Source: Nemopilema nomurai (Eukaryota > Cnidaria > Scyphozoa > Rhizostomeae > Rhizostomatidae). Taken from it: a stretch of 64,000 nt of DNA. The stretch lies in NCBI GenBank assembly GCA_003864495.1, contig ML133395.1:1412075-1476074 (forward strand), in the 5' to 3' direction. A program made the position numbers and the translations under genes. Below, piece after piece: positions 46,901 through 58,474 of the stretch. The notes beneath the pieces were generated by a model that was given only the letters and a program-made list of their open reading frames with translations, searched no databases and was not told where the DNA came from. Each line of letters starts with the position of its first letter. The stretch's first letter is position 1.

Positions 46901-49345
46901 AAAGTGTTGACATTGTTTCCTGATGCAAAGCATAAATCACATCTAAGATAATGTATTTTATCTGGAAGCCCAAAATTAAAACAGTTTAATAAGCCTTCTT
47001 TTTAACAAAATTTCGACATTCTTGCATTGCGAATGGCGAAACAGTAAAAGGCAAGATGTCATTATTTTTTATTTCGTTTACGCCATAGAAAGTAATCGTG
47101 CTACTTGAAGTTTTGGTAGGTGTTTGCATCACACCGCCCTTTTCTTTCATGCCTTCTGTAAATTCTAAAATATTGTGAATATATTCACTCGGCTTAAACG
47201 TAGACGGCCAGGTTAACCAAGGTTCTTTAGGAATTCAGAATGTTTTACATGGATCACAATCTCATGATGTTTTCTCTTTACCAGTTTGCAGGCTTTGTCA
47301 CGGACAATTCCACACAGACAGAGACTTGCGTGGCAGATGAAAATAGTCTGGCTCCAAGCAAGGATGTCATCCTTCAAGATTACAGTCATGTCCAGTACAG
47401 AAACCAAAACTCGCTGAGAAGAAAGGGTTCCAGAAGGGCAAGTGGGGAATGGAATTTAGCAAGGAAGAGGCACTCTGATCTGTTTGAAGACAACTGGAAC
47501 GTCGACAGGATAAATGGAGATGAGCAGCACAGGATCACACAGGAACTGTTAGTACAGGCAAATGAAGTAATCGGAGTCCTCACAGAAGAGAATGATAAGG
47601 TAGTGGCGTGTAGCAGTGTTTCGAAATGGTAGAGTTGCCTATTGTGAGTTGCATGTCTTGGTTGCGTTTAAGCACCTGGACATCATCTTAAGAAGACTTT
47701 TAACATGCCATCAAGATGAATTGAGCAAGGCTCAACTTTGACTTGTCTTTGTCACATAGAAAAAGCTCCAAAAGCGTTTCGCACTAGACAGTCGTTTAAA
47801 CACCAAAACGAGATCAAACTACCAAAATAGCTTGAACACCAAAATGAGATCAAGCTACGGAAATAGCCTAAACTGCTTTGCTTAATGTTTTGAATTTGTT
47901 TCACCCATCTTTAATTCCATGGCTACGTGCAAGCATTGGGATCAGCATGATACCTCGCACTTACATATACTTGCTATTGGACTAGATTTGGTTGCATTCT
48001 TTCTTGTTTTGAAATGTATTTACCTTTATGTAGATACCTTACTAAATGCGGATTTTTCGTTCTAACATCAGTTGCTACAAGCCAATGCAGTGCTACTTCA
48101 AGATGCCACCAGAAGTGAGGATCAACATTTTTCAAGGGAGGAGGTTTTAGAGCGTTTGAGATTCCTGTTCTCAGAAAGTCATTTTGAGGCCAACTTTGAT
48201 GAGATTGAATGCATTCAAGACATTGTAATTAGCCATCTTCAGGACGGCGAGACGGTTAAAGAGCAGAAAGACTCTGGTTGCAAAGAGGAGCTTATAGAAG
48301 CTGCATTGCCGCATCCAAGAAAGGAAGATGATTTAATGAACAACAACATTCCCCCGACGCCTGATAGTTCAAGTCAGATCAACAGGACAGAGACAGGAGC
48401 AAAAGAACTTGATACAAGCGTTGGCAAGAACAATAAGGATACTGAGGTAGATCGTAAAACTCAAAGTAAAACTAATGCTTCTAATCTGGAGGCTGGCCTA
48501 AGGTGTGTTCAGACGAGAGACAGTGGTGTTGATATTTGTGTCGTGGACTGCGAACGCGCTTTACCTGGTCACGTCATTGGGGAAGTCGACGAAAGCCTCG
48601 TACCTGTGGAGGGTGAGCCGAGGCTACAGGAATGGTCTGACGAGAGCCAAAGGTTGAAGGAGGAGCTGGACTTAAAAAGCCGAAAGCTAAATGAAGCCGA
48701 GGAAAAGCTATTGAAGTTGGAAGCAGATTTAAAGGCATTGGAAGCAAATACAAATATGAAAACTGAAGGAAAGCAAGATGTGAGTTTTTAATAAAACGTC
48801 AAATGGATTTCCACTTTTGATGACTTTTCATAGATTCTAGTTTGGAAGACGCTTTCATGCAAAGCAGACTGTCAGCCAATTCGTTTAGTTCAGGTCCATG
48901 CCCTCTTCTCAGGGACTGTATTCTGTATTGCCTTCAAGCATCAATAATTCCACTCGAACCGATTTTTTAAATCTCTTCTTGAAAAAGAATAACTACGAGT
49001 TTTATTTGCAGTGAAACATATCAGCACATTACCTATTCTCTTAGATCATAACATTGATAAATGCATGCACTAATTTTTTCCAGAATTACCTTCTCCTTCT
49101 AAAAAGCAATTACTTTCTCCTTCAGAATTACAAGTTTTCCTGCAATCACCATTCCTCGAGTTCATAACTCCTTGACATCTTTTTTGCACATTGATTCCCT
49201 GTTGCTAAATCAACTACATTTGTTCGCTTAGGAAAGTGCAAGTACAGTTGCCGCTAATAAACGTCTATGGAAGAGTATTGGGCACATTCCAAGCTTGGTG
49301 CGCTCAACAACCCATCAGAGGATAGTTTTTGAAAGCGATGTGTGA
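43960..49345 (+). CDS. Five-exon coiled-coil protein, possibly TNIP/ABIN-like adaptor
   Basis: Exons 43960-44328 (or 44340), 44850-45161, 47285-47599, 48072-48779 and 49232-49345, all phase 0 with GT-AG boundaries, give about 605 residues. Residues 25-120 and the second exon are heptad-rich coiled coil (ENRSLKIRIAGVDTLSSLL, then VTKLEYQLKAKEEECLSL). The third exon has a basic stretch (NSLRRKGSRRASGEW) that fits a kinase site. The fourth is acidic and ends in another coiled coil (SRKLNEAEEKLLKLEADLK). The first coiled coil resembles the N-terminus of TNIP1/ABIN-1 (ENSRLKEKMQGIK-type), a ubiquitin-binding NF-kB regulator. No UBAN ubiquitin-binding motif is visible, so the family is uncertain. 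AATAAA follows at 49416. Confidence 0.75.
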
Positions 49346-49415
49346 TAACAGAGCGGTGAACAATCTGTGCGGAGTGCGTCGATAAATTGCGGGCCTTCCC
49401 ACGCAAAATAGTGTA

Positions 49416-49421
49416 AATAAA
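49416..49421 (+). terminator. Polyadenylation signal of the coiled-coil gene
   Basis: AATAAA lies 70 bp after the stop codon of the last exon, a normal spacing. Confidence 0.6.
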
Positions 49422-49931
49422 GACATATATCTTGCATGATCATATGAACTGATTCAAGAAAATGGCAGCGTATTCGATCATTGACGGTACTTGGTACCTC
49501 TGATTTTGTTCTCCTCTTGTCTATAACTTATTTTTAAATTATACAAATATTTGTATGATACTTAACATAAGGCAGGACCGGACAAAGTCCCTTGATAGAT
49601 ACGTTCCAAAGCATCTTCTTGTATTTTTCTACTTGTACTTTTCAAGTTTTATATTGTGTAAACACGATTTTTTAGTGTTTGCAGTACTTATGTCAAAAAT
49701 AGTAGGGTTATTTTCAAACAGTAAGTTATATAGCTTATTTTCAAAATAATTTGTGAATGCTTTGTAAAGTAGCCAGATCTCTTAAAGTTTTTTAGCCGTA
49801 AGCTATAAATGTTCACAAGCATTATTTGCTGTATATAGATATTTGCTATGATGCAACGAGGTCATTTTTTCTCTTACCTCCGGTTTTGATCCTATTGTTA
49901 ACGATTGATAAATATTCTATCGATCCAGCCA
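49422..49931. other. No gene seen
   Basis: AT-rich spacer with a short open frame (49555-49749) that has no recognisable feature. Confidence 0.5.
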
Positions 49932-50328
49932 CTCGGTAGAAACCAAGGCAATCGGTAGAAACCAAGACAATCGGTAGAAACCAAGACAATCGGTAGAAAC
50001 CAAGGCAATCGGTAGAAACCAAGACAATCGGTAGAAACCAAGGCAATCGGTAGAAACCAAGGCAATCGGTAGAAACCAAGACAATCGGTAGAAACCAAGG
50101 CAATCGGTAGAAACCAAGGCAATCGGTAGAAACCAAGGCAATCGGTAGAAACCAAGGCAATCGGTAGAAACCAAGGCAATCGGTAGAAACCAAGACAATC
50201 GGTAGAAACCAAGACAATCGGTAGAAACCAAGGCAATCGGTAGAAACCAAGACAATCGGTAGAAACCAAGACAATCGGTAGAAACCAAGGCAATCGGTAG
50301 AAACCAAGACAATCGGTAGAAACTAAGG
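49932..50328. repeat. 19-bp minisatellite
   Basis: About 21 copies of CGGTAGAAACCAAGRCAAT (R is A or G). Because 19 is not a multiple of three and the unit has no stop on the minus strand, all three minus frames stay open over about 130 codons. They are artefacts. Confidence 0.95.
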
Positions 50329-52231
50329 TTATTTCATCTTAAAACCACGAGGACAAACTCGGGCAAACTTGTCTTTCTTCAAAAAATCTTTAACTAAAAT
50401 ACCAACATATCCCGCTTGAATTTCAAATTTGCAAACATCTTTCCCGTTACATGAAATAGAAGCACGCCTATTCGCATCTTTGTTCAGGTTCTCATAAAAT
50501 TCATTTCTTAGACTAGAAATCGTATTCTATTAAATTAGAAGGAATTCTGCTTGTGCGTCAATGACATGCTTATTGCTAGTACTGGTGGGGGATGGTTTTC
50601 ACATCACGTAATACGTCTTTTTTCCAATTATCTTTTTCAATTATTTCCAAAATTATCATGATAGGGTTTTGAACAATGCTTCTCAGACGTTCACTACTTG
50701 TAGGTGGAAACGTATAGCTACAACTTGCAAAAGATCGTGCTTTAAACAGTGCTTTAGATTTCACAGTAAAATTATCTAATTTTTTCAAAGACAACACAAC
50801 AATTCAATACAATCTTTGGTCATTGACTAGTGCTGAACAAGCGGGATCCTTCTGTGAAAAAAGCAACGATTATTCAGCAAGATTCAGCAAGATTCGGCAG
50901 CTCATTTGCCCAGCATAAGGGCTAGTCTAATCCTAAATAAATCCAAGTGTAAAGCAAGATCACTTTACGAAGTTGGGAAAAATGTTTTGAACAAAGCAAG
51001 GAGGGTAATAGTTCCAACAACATAGGGCGAAATGAAGCTTTTCAAAAGTATAATGCTCGATGAAAAATAGATCCTGTAGCAAGGTGCTTGCTAAAACTCC
51101 GTGAATGACATAGGGAAAACGATATTTTTAAATAACCTAACCAATTTTTGCCTTTGATGGTAGTTGCAACACAACTAACTAGAAAATTACACTGCTATGA
51201 AATAAACAAAATATTGCACAACCGTTATCTCACAAGTGATTCATTGATTCTATTTGTTCAATATTGATCGAAGTGTATAAAATACATTTACATTTGGCTA
51301 AACTCTAAATATAGCGTGTCTTTCCGTTTTGCGCTTACTTTCTATAATTTCATTTATAATTATCTCAACATCTTTCGATGATTATATTAATAGCTTCCTA
51401 TATATTACAATATATGCCAAAGCGAATCGTTCTAATGCTAAAAATGAAATAGATCAATATAACGATCCTTTGATCAGAATCTTAGGCCAACGATATATGC
51501 AATCACTGCTCCTCCGCGTCTTTTCGTGTCAAGTCATAATATTTCTAATTACCAGACCCATATAAATTTTGTCTACATTTCTACTTTTTGCCAAACTTAA
51601 AAATAATCCAGTTCCAGTTCAACTAATTACTTTTTCTAATTAACTTTTGGCATTCAGGACTTCAACATTACTTTCGGGAGAATTAACTGTTTAATGCCCA
51701 AACTTGTACTTAAAGAAGATTTGATTAATAACCGCAGTACAATTTATTTTCATGGTTGATATATGTTAATAGTTCTGAAATTTTAGAGACAACATTCGTA
51801 TTTGTGGTTAATAAACTTTACACTTTCCTTGCATAAATGTACGCAGAAAACACAAACCTATGTGGCTATGAATTAGGCATAAAGAGTTTTGTTCTCAGGT
51901 ATTCTTGAGTTATTTTTAAGAAATTTCTTAAACAAGCTATCATAGCGTCACCCTTCTCTCACTTTGGAGCTGCATATGAAAAGATAATTCATGTAGAATA
52001 ACTCAATAAACTGCAACTTGGAGACGTCCTGCCTATAACACGGAGCACAACAACAACACAAACTGGCAGAGCTACCAAGGAAGCGCCTGTGAATGAGGTT
52101 ATTCGCAATCGAGATTAGTCATGTTTGTAATGATAACAGAGCCGGAACCAGAGCTTGGCTCTTTAATTTGGTTGGAAGTGAGGAAGTAGGTACAAACAGG
52201 CTTGAATAACTTTCACTCCGTGTTACCACAG
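50329..52231. other. No gene seen; 3' flank of PRR5
   Basis: AT-rich, with short open frames only (50576-50797 minus, 51329-51565 plus). The 3' UTR of PRR5 should start at 52231 and extend leftwards. Confidence 0.5.
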
Positions 52232-54380
52232 CTAGTCATCTATGAGGCTTCCGAAGGACGAAGCCAAACTCTGCTCCCCCTCATCTACTGCACTTAACCT
52301 GCCCCCGTAGCTATACCGGTGCCTTTGCTGCTGCCTGAACTGAATCAGGTCATCAAAGTCCGGATCTTTTTCACTCGGACTCGACTCAACCATGCTAAAG
52401 GGCCGGAACAACTTGCGAGCTGCTGATCCCTGCGGACTCTCGTTGTGTGACGTGCCGCCTTTTGCAGTCTTCCCTTGGACTGAGGTATCAGAGCTTTTCT
52501 TCTTGAGTGTATCTTCTCGTTGGTACAAAATCTTTGCTCCTAACAATGGCACTACTACCTTTGACGCCATCTGCTCCAATTTCAAATAGTTTTCACTTGG
52601 ATGTGGATTGTCATGAACACTCTAAGTGTGAAGAACACATAAAAATAAGTAGACTAGTAAATGAGAACGTTAGCGAAGAGAACCTATTAAATTCGACGTA
52701 GTTTAAAAACTGCTCACATAGTTCGCTTTAAGCTGGCTGACAGAACGTATTGATGCCATAAACCTTAGCGCGAAAAATTAAAAAGTCAACTTGACAAACT
52801 CCAACAGCACTCTCTAATTTGAGGCGCTCACAAACGAAACAGACTTTTTTAAGTAAAGCAACTGGGCAAATGTGCTTTGCAAAGAAATTCATAAACATTA
52901 ACACAACTATTCCGACACAAATTCCTTCGAACTGCAATAAAAACATGAAGGAGGGAGTGTGTGACGGAACTTTATCCCAAAACACTTTGGGGCTAACGCT
53001 CCAAACATGGAACTTAAACTGCCATTTGTTCCGTTGAAGAGCAACTTAATAAGCTATTCTCAATATTTTGTTTTTGATGTTTGGTTGATTTAATGATGGT
53101 CATGAAAAATTTGAGGGCACTATTTACATCAGAGGTTTATCAAACTAATTTTCTGATAGTATATCATGCAGTCTTTGTCACCTTCTTTTGTGAGAAATAC
53201 CTTAATTTGTTTGCCCTTTAAGTAAATAATAACAATGGATATTGTTGACATTCAATGTGAGTTATGACTAAATACCCATTGCTTAGTTTATCAAAATCAA
53301 TTTATATCATACAATCAAAATGCATAACAAAGCAGCACACTATGGATAAACAACAAAAAGCATACCATCAAAACCAAGAGCATTTGCTTGACAGGTGGAG
53401 GTACATCTCCTGGGAATGAAAATATTGCTTCTTTGGCTTCTGTCTTCAATAGCACCACATCTCTGAAATTTTGTAAGGTCATTTGTCTTATATTTAGGCC
53501 TCTAGTTGTCATCATATTGAAGATAATCTGCAGCATGGGCAGTAAGCCGCCATAGAATCGAACCCATACATCAGCAAGCCTATTGAGTAATGTTTTGCCA
53601 TGCTTCTCTTTTATGTCCTCTCTAAGGATTATCATGCCACGCTTCAAGATAGATTCCTGATATAGATCATACATTGGATCACCACTTTCCATCTCTGCAT
53701 TTGCCCAGCTTGACACAATGGTATATACCTTTTCAAATTCATGAGTGCTTAGCTTTTTTCCTACACAAAATCAAGGTTCAAATTAAAACCATTCTGTGTC
53801 ATAGGGAACATGTTTTTTTTTACAATGAATCATGCAGAGTGCAGAAAATACCATTCAAATCTGCATGATAAGAGAGATTGTGCAAAGAGGGAAGAACCAA
53901 AGTGAATTTCCAAAATATATATCTGGTGGAAAGTCACACTAAATTTATGGTTTTGTAGAGTCATTAAAAACTTTGCTTCTATGCTGATGCAATCACAAAC
54001 AAAAAGAAAAGGCCTGGACAAGTTACAAAATTTGCATGATGTCCCTATAAAATCTAATGGCCCAGAGGCTTGGAGCCAAAGATGAATAGAAAATGCAAAT
54101 GGATTGTACTGATAACGAGCAACTAATGACAAGAGCATTGTCAATACAAAGCAGAATCTGCAACAACTTGGAAAGCAAAAGGTGCATTACCATTGAACAG
54201 AATTGAAACAGAATGTGAAACTGCCTTCCATTCTTTGAAATCTTCCCACTCTTTATTCTTTTGTCTCCTGAAAGGAACACCTGGCTTGAATGGCTTCAGC
54301 CTGGCATCCAACTTGGGATTGCCCTTCTCGCCAAGTTGTAGGCTAGGAGGCTTGCCCTTTCTATCCATAGTTGAAAGCAA
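52232..54380 (-). CDS. PRR5: PRR5/PRR5L (Protor), mTORC2 subunit
   Basis: Three coding exons with matching phases: 54191-54368 (ATG at 54368; an in-frame ATG at 54380 would add four residues), 53366-53760 and 52232-52621, giving about 320 residues. The middle exon carries the HbrB/Protor domain: MYDLYQESILKRGMIILRED, then LADVWVRFYGGLLPMLQIIF, IRQMTLQNFRDVVLLK and PPPVKQMLLVLM. These follow human PRR5 in order. The last exon continues with ENYLKLEQMASKVVVPLLG, then a Ser-rich tail. Protor binds Rictor in mTOR complex 2 and influences AKT/SGK signalling. Human has two paralogues, PRR5 and PRR5L; this is probably the single ancestral gene. The tail is shorter than in PRR5. Confidence 0.92.
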
Positions 54381-56170
54381 TCCTTATTTCAGATTATCTA
54401 ACCATATTTTGTAAATTGTGTCATTGAAAGCACAAAGGAAAATCTAAAAGGCAAAAAGAGCATAGTTTATCTGATTGTGCATCACCAGCATTTGTCTTGA
54501 AAAGTGATACTGCAAGTCTCATATCTAAAACCTAGTTATAAGTTTTGCCAAGGTAAATTCCTAAGCTTGCCATAAATAGAATGTAACTGATTCATATTTC
54601 AAGGAACAATAGAAAAGTAACATACTTCTTTGTTGAAAGAGATTTAAGTTCAGAATGTGTCAAATATTTTTAACCAAATCAGACTCAGTTACAAAAATTC
54701 CTCCCTAAAAAGCTTCTGAAAGATTGTTTTTATTGATGTTTATTTAGCTGTGACATAAATTTTTCTTGGTTAGTGTTTCTGCCCATTTGCTTTACACATA
54801 GCTTTTGAAATGATTTTCTGGAGTATTCTCTCCAATTTGCCACATGCATTAATTCTATGCTGAGTTGAAGCTGGTCTGGTGCCTCTATTCAGAAGTTAAA
54901 GTCAGAAATTTTTATATAAAGCGTACACTCTCTGGATCCACCCCTGCTTTAAAGTAAGGCATTATTTTATGAATATATTGCATCCATATACTACTATTCC
55001 AGGATTTTCTGTGAAGTGAAAGATGGAAAAAATAAAGGAAGGAAAAAAGATATACTGCTTTGTTATCAAGAGATCAAATATGTGTTGACTTCATGGTCAT
55101 GATCAACAACAATAATAACAATCATAATGATAATGAGATTTTACATGAGCATTATGGTCAAAATCAGAAGTACCTGCAGAAAGATCCATTAAAAGCTAAG
55201 CGATTTTCAGATACTAGCTGGTATAAACATAAGGCATTATACTTAGCCAGTTGCTTTTATAACATGAGATACAATCACGACAGTAAAAAGAGAACAATTA
55301 AGAAATATATAGCAGCAACAAAAGAGCCTTTTCTAAGACGTTCAACCTCTTAGGTTTACTAACGCGAGAGCTTTACTACAACAGGTCTCTTCCAAAAATG
55401 ATCATTTGATTGTGATTATTAAATACTTAACCGTTGAAGTCTTAAAATAATTTGATATAATGAATACTTAAATAGAAACAAATAGAGGGATAAAACCATC
55501 AATAAATAAAAACAAGGTCATCAAGAATAAGATATTTTTTATTTGCTTGTTGCAACATTGATTTGAACTCAAACGATAAGACTACGGACAAAGAGTTAAA
55601 GATTAAATGAATAGACAACCAAAAACTCCGAATTAAGTTTCAGCCACGATAATTTAAAAACAACTAGAAGTCCGTGTGCTTTTGAAAGTGGAATTCAAGT
55701 CCGCCTTACAAAATAAACTTTACAGAAACATAACGAACAAAACAAACTTTACAGAAACATAACGGGCCTATTAGTTCCGGGGATCCCGCGTTGGCATGGA
55801 ACTATTTCTCTTTAAAACTGCAAGGCTCCCCTTGTCTAAATCGATAGATGCTTTTCATTGTCTAAAATATACTGTAACTAAATACAGGAGCCTTCAATAT
55901 ACCTTATTCTGGGCTGTCAAATAACCATGTAATCTCTTCGCGACCTTGTTTGGGAAATCAATTCCATCAACATTGAATATTGAGTTGGATTGCTTAAGGA
56001 GCTGACATAAGGTCATTTCTCAACAGTCATAACGAAAGGGTAATAATGACCCTTTGCAGCGATAACTAGGGAGGTTTCGTTTTTGGCACCAAAATGGCTT
56101 GAGGGATCACAAAACATATTGAAACCCATAGCAAGCTACAAGGTGGACAAACGCTTGTTGAATAGTCTTG
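54381..56170. other. Upstream of PRR5; no gene seen, hAT-like terminus at 54932-54946
   Basis: CTGGATCCACCCCTG at 54932-54946, read on the minus strand, is CAGGGGTGGATCCAG, a typical hAT terminal sequence, with CTTTAAAG next to it as a possible 8-bp target site. No partner terminus was found. The open frame 55060-55353 (Asn-rich) has no domain. Confidence 0.45.
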
Positions 56171-56460
56171 CAGGGGCGCAACTAGGATATTTTAAGGGCA
56201 GGGGTTTCGTGGTAGAAATGGGGCATAAAGACATTGGATTTCCATGGGAATAGGGCAAAATTCACATCCTTGCCAAAAAGGGCAGGAGTTGTAGCCCTCA
56301 CAACCCCCCCCCCCCCTTTTAAATCGGCCGCCAAATGCTTTGAGTCTTTTGCGCGAGATTTGCCCGGCTACACAATTCAAAGGCATCATGGCAGTACACC
56401 CCTCCTCCGCCCATTCCCCATTCTTCAACAAAATCCTACACCCCTATTTTGAATGCATTA
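56171..56460. other. hAT-like terminus and C-rich repeat remnant
   Basis: CAGGGGCGCAACTAG at 56171-56185 is another hAT-like terminal sequence. It is followed by a G/C-skewed stretch with a C-run at about 56307. The matching right end is not seen; probably a truncated MITE. Open frames here are short and domain-free. Confidence 0.45.
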
Positions 56461-56675
56461 TACCTATGAGTATTTGTATCAACAAATTTTACTTGCTCTA
56501 TAATTTCACAACTTCGCACCCCCTTTTTATGATAAACCTTCCTTTGATGCTATAGTTCCAACCTACCCTGTTACACTCATGTAACATTATGTCTATGAAG
56601 GAAACAGGTGCTTAGAATCGGTAGAAAGTCATTTTGCGGACTGCTTAATCTAATTGACATCACGATGTCAGCTTA

Positions 56676-58235
56676 CTAGTTTCTTTTGCATGACATGTGC
56701 AAAGCCGCCTTCAATTTGCATGCAACGTAAACCATCATTTCCACGAGAGTAAACAGCGAGGCTCCGACCCAGACCCCCATCTGACCGCCAATGTCACTGA
56801 CGACTTTTTCTCTGGTCCATACTGCTACATCGTCGACCTTTTCGTATGCCAGCTCATCGAAAAATACATTGACACGTAAGAAATTCTTTTCGATATATTC
56901 ATCAGAGAGTGAAGTGACATTTTCATTGAGTGCACTCGCAAAATACGTTTTTAAGTAGAAGACATCCGCTTGACTAGGCCATTGAGACCTTGTGATCAGT
57001 GGGATGAATCGGTCCTCCTGGCAAGGCAAGACGCAGCAACATGAATGTGGGTGTTGCGATAAATTCTCCGTCATTAACATTGCATGAAAACACTTGTGCT
57101 CCACCTCGTTTACCGGGAAAAGTGATGCCCCGCAGTGTCCAAGTGCCTTTTTGATGTAACAAGATTGCTTGCAGTTACTCGAAGTGTATTTTCCCGGGAA
57201 CAATGTGGGGCCGTGATGAACGCACTTGCGTGGAAATGGAGCAGGCAGCCTCTCGAAGTGCCGCTTCTGAAGGCTTATTGATGTGAGTTCTCCAGGCGAA
57301 ACCAAGAAGCCATTTTGCAATGGAAATGGAAAGGCATCGTTGGAATCTATCACCAAGGAGATTGCTGGCGTCAATGCCATCTCAGCTGACTTTCCCGTAT
57401 TGTTCATAAACAGAACAACGGACAAGCCAAACCGGCTACCTTCACCTCCCTGTACAAAGGCACCCTTCGGGTTGAATTTGAGGCAAACGCCATCAAAGTG
57501 AAACCCAGAAACCACTTCGAAATCCTCCTCGAAATTGCACGAGTAGTTACCGAATCTACACGAACCCTTGCCTTTTATAAACATCTTTCGCAAATCCAAA
57601 AGTCGTTTCATTGTATTTTGGCTGTGGTTGTAACCACCTAGAATTCTCTGCAATTCTGCCATTACAGATGTGTTAGAATGACCAGGAAGTTGCGAGGCAC
57701 CAAATCGAAGCAAAACTTCGTCCAGCTTTGGTGTGCTGCAAAAGGACACCGCAGGGAATACCAACTCGTTCACCTGGACCTTCTTCCTCACCGTGTATAC
57801 GTCATGTGCAGTGTAACTCAAAAGAACGCGAACGAACATGTAAGTCAGGAAGCCCCAGAACACAGCCATTACCAGCAGCCAGAGGAGCCTTTTTGGGGCA
57901 TTGCTGGCGCGGGAGAAATGGTTGACGCCATGCAGGGATATACGTGAATCTTTTCGCCAATGCTGAGTTTCCAATGCAGCATGATCGGTCTCGCCATTCG
58001 AGACGGAGTCTTCAAATCCGTCCATTGGCAATTTGCTGGTCGCTTCCCGTTTGCAGGTGGGTTTCCTTACTTGCAGCAAAATTTCATCCTGATAAATGCA
58101 TGTAATTGAGTGTAAAGACTTGCGATGAATTTTATCCGAAGTTGTTTCACCTTCCTGTCTATGATAAGTCGACATGTTTAGGTCACAACCGCGCTGTTGT
58201 TCGCGTCTTTTGGAAGTTCTTTTTGGTTGAAACAA
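56676..58235 (-). CDS. DEG/ENaC-family sodium channel subunit
   Basis: A single-exon 519-residue protein. The N-terminal domain has the conserved His-Gly gating motif (ISLHGVNHF, about 100-108). The first membrane segment is at about 117-137, followed by VFPAVSFCSTP (about 159-169), the family's post-TM1 box. A Cys-rich extracellular domain includes CCCVLPCQED. The second membrane region begins DIGGQMGVWVGAS (about 481-493) and contains the Gly-Ala-Ser selectivity filter. These are proton-, peptide- or stretch-gated trimeric cation channels; cnidarians have many (HyNaC and ASIC-like). The N-terminal tail is long (about 100 residues before HG), so a later in-frame Met (residue 21 or 71) could be the true start. 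The ligand cannot be read from sequence. Confidence 0.95.
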   Translation of the reverse strand: MFQPKRTSKRREQQRGCDLNMSTYHRQEGETTSDKIHRKSLHSITCIYQDEILLQVRKPTCKREATSKLPMDGFEDSVSNGETDHAALETQHWRKDSRISLHGVNHFSRASNAPKRLLWLLVMAVFWGFLTYMFVRVLLSYTAHDVYTVRKKVQVNELVFPAVSFCSTPKLDEVLLRFGASQLPGHSNTSVMAELQRILGGYNHSQNTMKRLLDLRKMFIKGKGSCRFGNYSCNFEEDFEVVSGFHFDGVCLKFNPKGAFVQGGEGSRFGLSVVLFMNNTGKSAEMALTPAISLVIDSNDAFPFPLQNGFLVSPGELTSISLQKRHFERLPAPFPRKCVHHGPTLFPGKYTSSNCKQSCYIKKALGHCGASLFPVNEVEHKCFHAMLMTENLSQHPHSCCCVLPCQEDRFIPLITRSQWPSQADVFYLKTYFASALNENVTSLSDEYIEKNFLRVNVFFDELAYEKVDDVAVWTREKVVSDIGGQMGVWVGASLFTLVEMMVYVACKLKAALHMSCKRN

Positions 58236-58474
58236 TAGAGATACCTGTCAAGTAGCCCATCTCTTGGCTATTTCAAGCAAGCATCTTAATAACAAATCCA
58301 CGACCATACATTTGCCATAACGCAAAAGTAAACCAATAAAAGGGATCATTTGTTTTGACTTATGTAATTGAAAAATCAAAGGAAGGTGTACGCATCTTAA
58401 TACAAAACAGCGCGATACAACAAGGTATTAACTGGCAGGTAGACTCGTGCTGGTAGTGTTTTGTTATGCCGTGG

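Noticed and set aside
49846..50312. Three overlapping minus frames of 131-153 codons
   Set aside because: By-product of a 19-bp tandem repeat that lacks stops in any minus frame.
55060..55353. Asn-rich 97-codon open frame
   Set aside because: Low-complexity start and no family resemblance.
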